From an uncultured Candidatus Melainabacteria bacterium (GTDB taxonomy: Bacteria; Cyanobacteriota; Vampirovibrionia; Gastranaerophilales; Gastranaerophilaceae), in NCBI GenBank assembly GCA_934754655.1, contig CAKVIC010000012.1:1-64000 (forward strand): DNA of 64,000 nt, given 5' to 3'. The notes beneath the pieces are model-generated. The model saw nothing but the letters and a program-made list of their open reading frames with translations, was not told the DNA's origin and did not search any database. The position numbers and the translations under genes were made by a program. Of this stretch, positions 18,165 to 27,430 are shown piece after piece (the stretch's first letter is position 1; every line of letters begins with the position of its first letter).

Positions 18165-20753
18165 ATGAAAATAATAGAAATTAAAGATAGCTTTATAAAA
18201 TTAGAGTCTGAAGAAAGATTTCCGCTTACGTCTTTTTTGAAGATAGAAGGCGAGTTTAAAACTTATATTGCGCAAGTTGTTAAAGTCGCAAATTTTTCTA
18301 CTTATTATGGAATTTATGCCAAAATTCTGTTTAATTATGATGGTGAATTAAAAAAATACGATGGTTCAATACCGTCTGTAGAATCAATTGTAAGTGAATG
18401 CACATCTGAAGTTATTAATAATTCTATAGTTCACACAAATCCTATTGCAGTTGGATTGTTTGATGAATTAGATTTTCCAGTGGTAATGGACGCTGAAAAT
18501 TTTGAAAATAATTTTTTGATTTGTGTTGACGATTCTACTTCGACAAATGCTGTTGTTAATAATTTGTCAAAGCAATTTTCAAATTTTAGAAAAACTGTTG
18601 TAATAGATATGCTTGGTATTATGAATGGTGAAAAATTTATAGCCGGCAAAGATTTTAAATTACCTTTAAATACAGATTCATTAGATTTTATTTATAAAGA
18701 TTGTTTAGATGATGCGACTTCTGATAGCAAAGAAATGATTAAAGATTTGTTTGCTAATTTATCAGAATATTCTAAAACTGTTGATTTTGTTCCGTTTGAT
18801 ACACTTAAGACTATTGTGGACGATATGGTTGATAAAAATCATGTATTCAAGCTTTTAGTGCTTAAAAATAAATTGGCAAAATTAGCGCAAGGCGGATATT
18901 TAGCAAAAACAAAAATTGAAGCTGAAAATCTTAAAAAGATTTTAAAAAATGATTTTGCGACAATTGATTTATCTAGATTAGATGCTGTGTTTCAGAATCG
19001 TTACATAAGTTCAATTTATTCAGAATTGGAAAAATTTGGCGAAGAAGTTCAAATATTTATTATTGCATCAAATACTATTAATAAAAAAAATATTAAAAAT
19101 GTTTTAACTAATAAATCTATCAAATCTGTTTTTGTGACTCATTCAAGGTTTAAATATTTAGAAGAAATTAAATCTTTGTTTGATAATTTTATTATTGAAC
19201 CATCAATTGTTGCAAATAATATTTTTAAAGAATATCAAAATTTGTTAGGTGCAATGAAAAAAGAAACTGTTTTGACTGTCGGGCTTGGTACTAATAATTT
19301 ACCTTTAGTTTTAAGCACAAAAGCAATTTTGAATTTTCCTGTAGCTCAAAAAGATAAGGAAATTTTGGGTGAAAAAACTTTAGAAGAAATTATGAATGAT
19401 GTGAAAGATGAAGATATCGCTACTGAATCAGGAGAAATTAAAACTGAAGTTGTTGATATAAAATCTTCTCAAGAAAATAAAGAAGCCGTTGTGCTTGAGG
19501 AAACTTCTTCTAAAATTGAAGAAAAGAATTCTGAATTTGCCAAAAAAGTTAGTGAAGAAACAAAAAATACCGTTGTTCCTGAAAAATTAAACATATTTGA
19601 TGAAGATTCAGAGGTCGAATTTAAAACAAAAACGCATGGTGATGATGCTGAGCAAGCTCCAATAGAAGAGGTTTCAGAGCAAATACAAGTTTCAGATTTA
19701 GAAAATGGTGATAGTAATATCTCTGATAATGAAATTGTTATAGATGAAAATATTGCAAAAGAACCGCAAGCAGAATCTGAAATTATAGAAAATAACATTG
19801 AGGAAGCAGTTAAAGAACCTTTTATAGATGATGTAGAGAAAAATATAGATGAAAATGCATCAGATAAACTTCAAGAAATGTTTGTAGAAGATGAGGGTAA
19901 TCAAAGTGCAGTTGTTGATGAATCGTTAGAACCTGCTTTTATTGATGAAGAAGATGATATCATTGAGCTTCCAGAAGAAGCTGAAAATGAAGAATTTATA
20001 GAAGTTCTAAATCAGGATTCTGAAGATGTTGTGGCTCTTGAACCAAAAGAAATTGTTGATGATGTTGAGGAGTCTGAAATAGGCATAAATGAAAGCTTTG
20101 ATAATTTTGATAGTATAAAACCGGAGATTGTTGAACCACAAATAATTGAAGAAAAATCAGATGACTTTATGTCTGATATAATTGAATTGGATGCAAGTGA
20201 AACTAGTGATGATGATATTCTTATTGAATTAGAAAATTCAAATGATGAAAATATTAATCCGGAAAATGTAGATAAAGAAATTGTGCAAGATGTTGATAAA
20301 GTTTTTACGACAATGAAGGACGATTCAATTTCTGTTGATGATTTAGATTTTATCGATGAATTAAATAATGAAACAGCTCTTGCCGAAAATATAGATGACA
20401 ATATAATAATTGATGATTCTGCAGAAGAGTTAGAAGAATATAATGGTGAATTGCTTGAAATAAGTGATAGTGATAATCATTTAGAAGAAGATTCATTTAA
20501 AGAGCCGGAAATTTTGGAAACAAAGAATAATCCAACACCGATAGTCCCTGTATATAATGCGGACATTCCGCCAGAAGATACTGTAGTCTCAGATAATTTA
20601 GAACAAGGTGATACAGTAAGTCATGCTACTTATGGAACAGGTGTTGTTGAAAAAATGACAAAGTATGGAACTAAAACACTGGTTCTTATAAATTTTGATA
20701 ATGTTGGACGAAAATTTTTAGATCCGGCTTTAACAGAGCTTAAGAAAATTTAA
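18165..20753 (+). CDS. HerA-like degenerate ATPase with acidic linker and PcrA-type Tudor-like tail
   Basis: The product is 862 residues with no named family that I know. Residues 1-100 look like a small beta barrel similar to the HAS barrel ahead of HerA/DUF87 ATPases. Residues 112-150 (NNFLICVDDSTSTN, then KTVVIDML) sit where the P-loop would be, but the GxxGxGK[ST] motif is lost. IDLSRLDAVFQNRYI and QIFIIASNT follow in the order seen in HerA proteins. About residues 400-805 are extremely rich in E and D and probably disordered. The last ~52 residues (GDTVSHATYGTGVVEK to LTELKKI) match the C-terminal Tudor-like domain of the PcrA at 38777. In PcrA that domain binds RNA polymerase. A role at the transcription or DNA-repair interface is inferred. 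GAGAGG precedes the ATG. Confidence 0.7.
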   Translation: MKIIEIKDSFIKLESEERFPLTSFLKIEGEFKTYIAQVVKVANFSTYYGIYAKILFNYDGELKKYDGSIPSVESIVSECTSEVINNSIVHTNPIAVGLFDELDFPVVMDAENFENNFLICVDDSTSTNAVVNNLSKQFSNFRKTVVIDMLGIMNGEKFIAGKDFKLPLNTDSLDFIYKDCLDDATSDSKEMIKDLFANLSEYSKTVDFVPFDTLKTIVDDMVDKNHVFKLLVLKNKLAKLAQGGYLAKTKIEAENLKKILKNDFATIDLSRLDAVFQNRYISSIYSELEKFGEEVQIFIIASNTINKKNIKNVLTNKSIKSVFVTHSRFKYLEEIKSLFDNFIIEPSIVANNIFKEYQNLLGAMKKETVLTVGLGTNNLPLVLSTKAILNFPVAQKDKEILGEKTLEEIMNDVKDEDIATESGEIKTEVVDIKSSQENKEAVVLEETSSKIEEKNSEFAKKVSEETKNTVVPEKLNIFDEDSEVEFKTKTHGDDAEQAPIEEVSEQIQVSDLENGDSNISDNEIVIDENIAKEPQAESEIIENNIEEAVKEPFIDDVEKNIDENASDKLQEMFVEDEGNQSAVVDESLEPAFIDEEDDIIELPEEAENEEFIEVLNQDSEDVVALEPKEIVDDVEESEIGINESFDNFDSIKPEIVEPQIIEEKSDDFMSDIIELDASETSDDDILIELENSNDENINPENVDKEIVQDVDKVFTTMKDDSISVDDLDFIDELNNETALAENIDDNIIIDDSAEELEEYNGELLEISDSDNHLEEDSFKEPEILETKNNPTPIVPVYNADIPPEDTVVSDNLEQGDTVSHATYGTGVVEKMTKYGTKTLVLINFDNVGRKFLDPALTELKKI

Positions 20754-20877
20754 TAAAACTCTTTACAAAAAATTGTTTTATTAATAAAATAAGTATACTC
20801 ACAATCCTCAAGTGATATAGCTTGTTTTTTCAGAGTCATTAACTGTTAAAATACGCTAATAGTGAAAGGAAAAACAA

Positions 20878-21144
20878 ATGGCAAACATTAAGTCAGCAAA
20901 AAAAAGAGTTCTTATTGCAGAAGTAAACAGACAAAGAAACGTAGCTTTTAAAACTTCTATCAAAACTGCAATCAAAAAAGCTTTAGCTTTGGCGACAGAA
21001 TCTGATAAAGAAGCTTTGAACGCTTCTATTTCAAGAGTTTATCAATTATGTGATAAAGCTGTTTCAAAAGGTATTTTACATAAAAATACTGCAGCAAGAA
21101 AGAAATCTAGACTAGTTTTAGCTATTAAAAAGTTAGAAAAATAA
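20878..21144 (+). CDS. rpsT: 30S ribosomal protein S20
   Basis: The product is 88 residues: MANIKSAKKRVL opening, lysine-rich helices, and HKNTAARKKSRL near the end. It binds 16S rRNA early in 30S assembly. GAAAGGAA sits ahead of the ATG. It is a single-gene unit ended by the strong hairpin at 21158. Confidence 0.97.
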   Translation: MANIKSAKKRVLIAEVNRQRNVAFKTSIKTAIKKALALATESDKEALNASISRVYQLCDKAVSKGILHKNTAARKKSRLVLAIKKLEK

Positions 21145-21157
21145 CTTTTGAGTAAAG

Positions 21158-21198
21158 AATAATGTCGCGGGCGATTACATCGCCCGCGACATTATTTT
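21158..21198. terminator. Strong GC-rich terminator after rpsT
   Basis: AATGTCGCGGGCGAT (21161-21175) pairs with ATCGCCCGCGACATT (21179-21193) around a 3-base loop, extended by A-T pairs to about 18 bp. Short T run follows. Confidence 0.9.
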
Positions 21199-21300
21199 GC
21201 ACGATATAAATTAAACATATTAGAATGATTTTTGAATTTATTGTTTGTGAAAATAGTAATTTTTTGTTAAAATTAGTTAGCACAAAATTAGGAGAACGCT

Positions 21301-21582
21301 ATGAAAATTAGAGCAAGTCATATTTTAGTAAATACAAAAGAAGAGGCTGAAAACCTTTTGTTAGATTTAGAACAAGGTGTAGCTTTTGAAGATTTAGCAA
21401 AGCAATATTCAAAATGTCCATCAGGTCAAAATGGTGGTGATTTGAGATGGTTTGGAAAAGGCATGATGGTTAAACCTTTTGAAGATGCCGCTTTTGCGTT
21501 GAAAGAAGGCGAAATTTCAAAACCTGTTGAAACTCAATTTGGTTGGCATTTAATTAAATGTACTGGAGTTGACGAAGATTAA
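21301..21582 (+). CDS. Parvulin-type peptidyl-prolyl isomerase
   Basis: The product is 93 residues, a single rotamase domain of the PpiC/Pin1 type. RASHILVNTKEEAE, YSKCPSGQNGGDLRWFG, MVKPFEDAAFAL and TQFGWHLIKC are the expected blocks. There is no signal peptide or anchor, so it is a cytoplasmic stand-alone isomerase. AGGAG lies ahead. The next gene begins 13 bases later. Confidence 0.95.
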   Translation: MKIRASHILVNTKEEAENLLLDLEQGVAFEDLAKQYSKCPSGQNGGDLRWFGKGMMVKPFEDAAFALKEGEISKPVETQFGWHLIKCTGVDED

Positions 21583-21595
21583 TTTCGGAGGTTTT

Positions 21596-23080
21596 ATGAT
21601 TGAAAAATTTCATAAAATACTTGAGAACTTAGAGATTGATTATTTACTTGTAAATTCAACAAACGAATATTTGGTAGAGTATTCAAGTTTGCAGGAAAAT
21701 GCTCGAGCCAAAATCAGTGGGTTTTTAGGTTCAACGGGTGATGCTTTGCTTACTAAAGATAAACAATATTTATTTGTAGATGGAAGATACCATGAACAAG
21801 CAGATTTAGAAACTTATGATTATTTTTCAATTGTAAAACTTCAATTAGGTCAAAACCAAGATGATGAAATACGAAAAATTATTGATAAAACAAAAACCTT
21901 GGGGATTGTTGCAAAAAAGGTTTCTCAGGCAAGATTAGAAAGCTTTGCGGGGTATAAAATTAAATTATTAGATGTTGATCCAATCAATGATTTTACTGAA
22001 TCTCATAATGAAAATTTGTCCCAAGCTTTTTCAGAGCATTGTTTTACACCTGAAAATCCAATTTTTATATCAAATTTAGAGGAAGTTTCATATCTTACGG
22101 GTTTAAGAGATTTTTCGAAAGATTTTTCCTCAAAAATATATGCAAAACTTTTCGTACACAAAGATAAAAGGTTGCTTTTTAGGAGTAATAGCGAGTGTGC
22201 CGATTTTTTGAAAAATTTTGATGATAAATTGTTAGTTGATAAATCTTCAATAAATGCTTTTGATTATTCGTTGATTAAATATCCAGTGTCGCAAGTTTCA
22301 CCTATCAAATTTTTAAAATCTATTAAAACGAAAGAAGAAATAGAAGCATATAAACGTGCGTTTGCTCAAACTGATAAAGCTGTTAAAGTTATCAGAGAAT
22401 TTATTGAAAATAATGAAAATCTTTCGGAATACGATATTGCGACACGTTTGAAGGAAGAATTTATCAAATATGGTGCAAAATCTTTGAGCTTTAAATCAAT
22501 TGTCGCTATTGATAAAAATTCAGCACTTGCGCATTATTCAAAAAATTCAAAAGATGTGGTTTTAAAAGATGGTTCGTTGGTTTTGATTGATTGTGGAGCC
22601 TATTATGATGAGGGTTATGCAACAGATATAACAAGAGTTTTTGTAAAAGGTTCTCCTAGCGATTTGCAGAAAAAGGTTTATACGACTGTTTTAAAAGCTT
22701 TTTTAAATGCGTATAATTCAAATTTTATTACAGGATTTGAATACGATAAGTTAGCTCATAAGATTTTGGATAATAAAATAGAAGGTTTTCAATTTAACCA
22801 TGGTTTAGGTCACGGTATCGGAATAAATGTTCATGAAGCTCCGCCTGCTTTGAATCAAAGCCAGATAGCTCAAACCGAGCTTAAAGAAAATATGACTTTT
22901 ACAATTGAACCGGGCTTATATAATCCTGAATATTTTGGGGTTAGATTAGAAAACTCTTGTTATAAAACCTTGGATAAGGTCTGTTCTTTTACCAAAATGG
23001 GTTATGAAGGTAAATTAATTGATTTTTCGTTGTTAACTGAAAACGAGCAAAATTGGTTGAAGGAATTTGAAATTTTATGA
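21596..23080 (+). CDS. Xaa-Pro aminopeptidase (M24B)
   Basis: The product is 494 residues from ATG 21596, chosen because GGAGG lies 5-9 bases upstream; the longer frame from 21569 overlaps the parvulin gene. It removes N-terminal residues that precede proline. The creatinase-like N-terminal domains (1-260) are followed by the pita-bread domain. Metal ligands are seen in LIDCGAYYDEGYATDITR (two Asp), GLGHGIGINVHE (His), TIEPGLY (Glu) and GVRLENS (Glu). Its stop overlaps the start of the methyltransferase gene. Confidence 0.93.
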   Translation: MIEKFHKILENLEIDYLLVNSTNEYLVEYSSLQENARAKISGFLGSTGDALLTKDKQYLFVDGRYHEQADLETYDYFSIVKLQLGQNQDDEIRKIIDKTKTLGIVAKKVSQARLESFAGYKIKLLDVDPINDFTESHNENLSQAFSEHCFTPENPIFISNLEEVSYLTGLRDFSKDFSSKIYAKLFVHKDKRLLFRSNSECADFLKNFDDKLLVDKSSINAFDYSLIKYPVSQVSPIKFLKSIKTKEEIEAYKRAFAQTDKAVKVIREFIENNENLSEYDIATRLKEEFIKYGAKSLSFKSIVAIDKNSALAHYSKNSKDVVLKDGSLVLIDCGAYYDEGYATDITRVFVKGSPSDLQKKVYTTVLKAFLNAYNSNFITGFEYDKLAHKILDNKIEGFQFNHGLGHGIGINVHEAPPALNQSQIAQTELKENMTFTIEPGLYNPEYFGVRLENSCYKTLDKVCSFTKMGYEGKLIDFSLLTENEQNWLKEFEIL

Positions 23081-23829
23081 AAATAACAAGCTTAAATAAT
23101 GATTTAATCAAAGAAACTGCAAAATTGTTACAAAAAAAATATCGCGATGAAAGTGGTTTATTTTTGATTGAGGGTGAAAAAGGGGTTAAAGAAGCTCAAG
23201 AATTTAATATTACGTTGGAAAAAATTTTTTGGTCAGAAAAATTTCCAGATTATATTTTAGATAAAAGTTTGTTGATAGAAGTCAATGAGGCTGTTTTGGG
23301 CAAAATTTCTGATGCTAAAACTCCGCCTCCAATAGTTGCAATTGCAAAACAACCTAATTTCAAATTTGAAGATTTGAAGTCAATGAATAAGGTTGTGTTG
23401 CTTGAAGATATCAAAGATTCTGGTAATTTAGGTACGATTATTAGGACATCTGTTGCATTTGGTGTTGATGCGATTATTTTATATGGTGAGACAGTGGATT
23501 TATATAATCCTAAAACAGTGCGTTCTACAGTTGGGAATTTGTGGAAAACAAAAATTTATTCTATTAAAGATTTTGATATTTTACAAGAATATTTTAAGAA
23601 CTTTGAGCGTCTTGCGACTTTACCAAAATCAGATGATACACAATATTTAGGTTCTTATCAAATAAATAAGCCAACTTTAATTATGTTTGGTTCTGAGTCG
23701 AGTGGCTTGAGCGAAAATTTAAAATCTTTTGCAACACAAAATATTACAATTGAAATGAAAAAGAATGTAGAATCTTTAAATTTGGCTATTTCTGCAGGAA
23801 TTATTCTATATAAATTGTTTGTAAAATAA
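23077..23829 (+). CDS. SpoU/TrmH-family RNA methyltransferase
   Basis: The product is 250 residues. It overlaps the previous gene by ATGA. An RNA-binding substrate domain (1-100) is followed by the knotted SPOUT fold with LLEDIKDSGNLGTIIRTS, LYNPKTVRSTVG, MFGSESSGL and ESLNLAISAGIILY. It most likely methylates a ribose in rRNA or tRNA; the exact site is not known. It ends in a terminator. Confidence 0.92.
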   Translation: MKITSLNNDLIKETAKLLQKKYRDESGLFLIEGEKGVKEAQEFNITLEKIFWSEKFPDYILDKSLLIEVNEAVLGKISDAKTPPPIVAIAKQPNFKFEDLKSMNKVVLLEDIKDSGNLGTIIRTSVAFGVDAIILYGETVDLYNPKTVRSTVGNLWKTKIYSIKDFDILQEYFKNFERLATLPKSDDTQYLGSYQINKPTLIMFGSESSGLSENLKSFATQNITIEMKKNVESLNLAISAGIILYKLFVK

Positions 23830-23866
23830 AAAGCCACCTTATTTTTTTAATTAAGTGACTTTTTTA
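23827..23866. terminator. Bidirectional terminator between the methyltransferase and TpsB genes
   Basis: AAAAAGCCACCTTA pairs with TTAAGTGACTTTTTT apart from a few mismatches, with A and T runs on the two sides, between two convergent genes. Confidence 0.65.
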
Positions 23867-23888
23867 TTGTGTATTTATAAATCAAATC

Positions 23889-25649
23889 TTATAATTTTTC
23901 AGGATTTCTAAGTGGTATCAATCTGTCTAAGTCAGAGTTTACACTGAAGTAAAATCTTGCGGTAGATCGATGATAATCTTTGTTGAATGGGAAGCCGACA
24001 CCAACTTGAGCTGTAATCCAATCAGCAAGTTGAATATAAGTTCCAAAGCCAACGCTGTGTAAGAATTCTTGTGGATAATTATAAGGGTTGCCATTTGTAC
24101 CAATCCAGCCATAATCATAAAATGCTGCTAGTCTTAATCTTTCATCTAGCCAAGGACAAATTTTATCCAACAAAGGAACTGGAGTTCTGTATTCTAAAGT
24201 ACCAGAGAATCCGTAGTCACCAATGATTTCAGCAGGTTGATAACCCCTTAGAGTGTAAGGTCCACCTAATTGCATTTGTTCAGCTGGGAATAATTTGTTA
24301 GGTGAATATTGACCACCAATTCTTACAATTCCCATACTTCTAGCAAACAATCTTTGAGCACGTGTAAGATTTGCTCCCATTTTTACGAAGGTTGTATCAG
24401 AAATAGAATTCATTTTATCAGAACCGCCCATACCAAAATCGATATTAGCGTTTGCAATCCAACGACCATAATTGTCATCGGTCATTCCGTATATACCTGT
24501 TCTCCAAACATTTAAGCTATAATCAGACATTGGAGTTTTAACTCCGGAATTCATAAATGTAGTGCTTGCATTTACGAAGTCATAGCCTGTATATAAGAAT
24601 AAATCTGATTTTGCGGTTTGAATAAGTGGTTGAGTTAATTTAAAGAAATAGCTTTGCGCATTACCTTTAACATTTAATGGTTTGTATGGTCCACCTAAAC
24701 GAACGTGTGAATCAGAAAAGTCGAATGAAAATCTAGTACCGTATGATGAAACCGGAAGTGAATAACCAGCCATCCAACCTGTAGCACCTGATGATAAGAT
24801 TGTACCACCATAAATTTTGTCACCTAAGCCTGTAAGGTTATCCATACCTACAAGGAATGAAACTCTTTGAGCGCCAGTATATCTTCTGCCATAATCATCA
24901 TAGCCAATATTAAGGTTTACTGGAAATCTATCACGAACATTTAGCGTGATTGCTGTATTTTCTTCACCTTCAGCTTGTCGTTCAACTTCTGTTTGAATTT
25001 GAACATAATCTTCGCGGTTAATTTCTTTCATTGCGCGTTGCAAGTTCTTTGCGTTGAAAACATCGCCTTCACGCAAACCGGCTTTACCCATAATAATATG
25101 TCTTAAGTACCATTCACGAGTCCATTTTTCGCCTTCAATATTCATTTCGCCGACTTTACTTTCGACAATTTTAATAGTCGCAACGCCATCAACAATTCTT
25201 TGAGGCGGAACCATTGCGTATGAAGTCAAATACCCTTTTGAATGATATAAATTAGTAACTTTTGAAGAAACTTCTAATAATTCATCAAAGAATATATCTT
25301 CGCCTAAAACTTCTAAACCTAATTTTTGAAGTTCTTCATCTGGAATTTTTGTATTTCCTTCAAAAACTATTTTTTCAAGTAAAAAGTGTGGATTGTATAA
25401 TGCACCTTCTCTTGCGATATTTTCTTCAACAGAAGCGTCATAAATACGCTCATCTTTATCTAGATAATCAAGTGATTGCACATAACTTTTATCAATTGTG
25501 TAGTTACGTAAATTGTCTAACTCCATTTTATTATATGCACCAGAATCGACTCTTAAGTCGTGCAAATCTGCTGCAACACAAGTATTTGTCATTTTTCCTG
25601 CAGAAAATATAAGCATTAATAAAAGCAGATAACTAAATTGTTTTTTCAT
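23889..25649 (-). CDS. Two-partner secretion outer-membrane transporter (TpsB/FhaC/ShlB family)
   Basis: The product is 586 residues. Signal peptide: MKKQ, a hydrophobic core, cut near CVAA. POTRA domains cover about 80-240: LEKIVFEGNTKIPDEEL, then the TpsB hallmark VPPQRIVDGVATIKIVESKVG. The rest is a 16-strand Omp85-type barrel with repeated aromatic-ended strands, LGGPYTLRGYQPAEIIGDYG (the conserved L6-like loop) and a final F. Such proteins export a large TpsA partner with haemagglutination domains; none is seen in the window. An Omp85 (BamA-like) role is the alternative. Confidence 0.85.
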   Translation of the reverse strand: MKKQFSYLLLLMLIFSAGKMTNTCVAADLHDLRVDSGAYNKMELDNLRNYTIDKSYVQSLDYLDKDERIYDASVEENIAREGALYNPHFLLEKIVFEGNTKIPDEELQKLGLEVLGEDIFFDELLEVSSKVTNLYHSKGYLTSYAMVPPQRIVDGVATIKIVESKVGEMNIEGEKWTREWYLRHIIMGKAGLREGDVFNAKNLQRAMKEINREDYVQIQTEVERQAEGEENTAITLNVRDRFPVNLNIGYDDYGRRYTGAQRVSFLVGMDNLTGLGDKIYGGTILSSGATGWMAGYSLPVSSYGTRFSFDFSDSHVRLGGPYKPLNVKGNAQSYFFKLTQPLIQTAKSDLFLYTGYDFVNASTTFMNSGVKTPMSDYSLNVWRTGIYGMTDDNYGRWIANANIDFGMGGSDKMNSISDTTFVKMGANLTRAQRLFARSMGIVRIGGQYSPNKLFPAEQMQLGGPYTLRGYQPAEIIGDYGFSGTLEYRTPVPLLDKICPWLDERLRLAAFYDYGWIGTNGNPYNYPQEFLHSVGFGTYIQLADWITAQVGVGFPFNKDYHRSTARFYFSVNSDLDRLIPLRNPEKL

Positions 25650-25932
25650 GATTTCAAGCTTCCTAATTGTTTATAATTATTATTGATATGGGTTATTATT
25701 CAGTATATTTACGATTAATAACATCATAGTTTAAATAAAAGTTCAAAACAAATTTTATTGCGTATTTGTAACGAAATATTACAATACATTTATAATTTTA
25801 ACGTATATACTGATTTTTGTAAAGTGTTTTTTTTAGGGCTAAAACACTTATTTTTTATATGTTTTTTTGTTGCGAAATCAAAAAATAATTATCAAAAATT
25901 TTACAAAACTTAATAAAAGTACACAAAAAGAG
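25650..25932. other. AT-rich intergenic region, no gene seen
   Basis: About 280 bases between the divergent TpsB gene and the promoter at 25933. The sequence is very AT-rich with several T and A runs. It must hold the TpsB promoter on the minus strand, but no single convincing -35/-10 pair stands out. No RNA gene or ORF is seen. Confidence 0.4.
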
Positions 25933-25970
25933 CAATTTTTTTAGTTTTAAATACTTTATATATATACAAG
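25933..25970 (+). promoter_or_regulatory. Candidate special promoter (site 2 of 4)
   Basis: CAA with seven T residues, then TACTTTATATATATAC starting exactly 19 bases after the C of CAA. The match to site 1 is near perfect. The 80-residue gene starts 30 bases downstream with GGAG ahead. Confidence 0.5.
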
Positions 25971-25999
25971 ATATAACATGAGGTATTAAAGGAGATTTT

Positions 26000-26242
26000 A
26001 TGGCAATCGGAGCAAAAGATTTTATTGACAAATTATTGGTTGAAAAATATGCGCAAGAAAAAGTTGATAACCACGATGACAGTGCGCTAGTTTCAAAGAT
26101 TTCAGCAGATGATATGATGTATGCAATGAATAATGCTGCAAATTCTTATAAGACGATGTTAGCATTAAATAACCGACTTACAATGTCGTGTTATGGTGTC
26201 GTGGCAAAAACTGCAAAATATGTTGTCACTGAAGTCGTTTAA
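26000..26242 (+). CDS. 80-residue helical protein, paralog A
   Basis: The product is 80 residues, starting MAIGAKDFIDKLLVEKYAQE. Its first 25 residues are almost the same as those of the minus-strand gene at 27431, while the DNA differs at many third positions, which shows selection on protein. The middle differs, and both end in a C-Y-x-V-x-A-x-x-A-[KR]-Y pattern. There is no signal peptide. Predicted to be mostly helical. The family is unknown to me. It lies upstream of the SIS isomerase gene in the same direction. Confidence 0.7.
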   Translation: MAIGAKDFIDKLLVEKYAQEKVDNHDDSALVSKISADDMMYAMNNAANSYKTMLALNNRLTMSCYGVVAKTAKYVVTEVV

Positions 26243-26306
26243 CGATAATATACATTTGAGCTAAACTGTAATATAATAAAATTATTATATCAAGTGAGGC
26301 TTGCAA

Positions 26307-27377
26307 ATGGTTGAACAAAAAACAAAAATGGAATCTGAAATATTAGAGCAAAATCAAATTGTTCCGCATATTTTAGCTAAATATATTGATTCAAATACCG
26401 GTGAAATTAAATTAAATCTTCCTTTAAATATAAAAAAAATTGTTTTGGTTGCAAGTGGCTCATCTTATCATTGTGCAAGATTTGCTGTTGATTTGGTTGA
26501 AAAGATTTCTAAGATTGAGACGCGTGCGATTTATTCCAGTGAATTTCTTTTAAAAAGTTTAATTCCAAAAGACGATGATACTTTATATATTTTTATCACT
26601 CAATCAGGAGAAACAAGTGACACTTTAAAATCTGTCGAGAGGGTTAATAAAGAAACATCTTTGCCGACTTTATGCATAACAAACAATGAAAATTCTTCTA
26701 TTTGGCAATCTTGTGATTATAAAGTCGCGTGTGAAGCTGGTGAAGAGATTGGAATTGCTGCTACAAAATCTTTTACTTCTCAAATGTTATGTTTAATATT
26801 AATATCCTTAAAACTAATTGAGAATAATGGTGATAATTCTATTTTAGAATTTAAAAATACTTTAAAAACTATTCCTGAAATTATTAATAAAGCTATAGCA
26901 AAGCGTGATGATATTAAACTTTTAGCACAGCATTTGGCAAAAGAAAATATTATAATTCTAACAGCAGATGGAATTTCATATTCGCTTGCAAAAGAGGGGG
27001 CTCTTAAAATAAAAGAAACCTCTTATATTAACACAAGTGCTGCAATTTTAGGTGAATTTATGCATGGTCACGTTGCTGTTTTAAACAATAAAGCAACATT
27101 AATCTATGTCGCAGTCGAAAGTATTTCAGAACGTTCTATTAGCAATCTTAATAAGATTAAAGAAGAATATTCACCCAATCTTGTTATAATTGGAAAACAA
27201 GATGAAAGAATAATTCCGGATTATTCATTAAAAGTTGAATGTCAAAACGTAATTCAACAATTGTTCGCTAACGTTGTTATGTTGCAATTATTAGCGCTAG
27301 AAATAGCTTTACAACTTAATCGTAACGTTGATAATCCGCGTGGTCTGCACAAAGTTGTAGTTGATAATACAATTTAG
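26307..27377 (+). CDS. SIS-domain sugar-phosphate isomerase/deaminase, GlmS-like without glutaminase
   Basis: The product is 356 residues from ATG 26307, with GTGAGG ahead; an in-frame TTG lies at 26301. Two SIS domains resemble the isomerase half of GlmS. SGSSYHCARF corresponds to GTSLHA, TQSGETSDT to SQSGETADT, IAATKSFTSQ to VAATKSYMAQ, and the tail DNPRGLHKVVVD to DQPRNLAKSVTV. The Cys-nucleophile domain is absent. It may act as an ammonia-dependent glucosamine-6-phosphate synthase/deaminase (NagB-II-like) or on another amino sugar. It sits between the two 80-residue paralogs. Confidence 0.85.
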   Translation: MVEQKTKMESEILEQNQIVPHILAKYIDSNTGEIKLNLPLNIKKIVLVASGSSYHCARFAVDLVEKISKIETRAIYSSEFLLKSLIPKDDDTLYIFITQSGETSDTLKSVERVNKETSLPTLCITNNENSSIWQSCDYKVACEAGEEIGIAATKSFTSQMLCLILISLKLIENNGDNSILEFKNTLKTIPEIINKAIAKRDDIKLLAQHLAKENIIILTADGISYSLAKEGALKIKETSYINTSAAILGEFMHGHVAVLNNKATLIYVAVESISERSISNLNKIKEEYSPNLVIIGKQDERIIPDYSLKVECQNVIQQLFANVVMLQLLALEIALQLNRNVDNPRGLHKVVVDNTI

Positions 27378-27430
27378 AGGATAGTTTTTCCTCAAGCTTA
27401 CTATGTAAAAATTTAAGCTTTTACGTTGTT

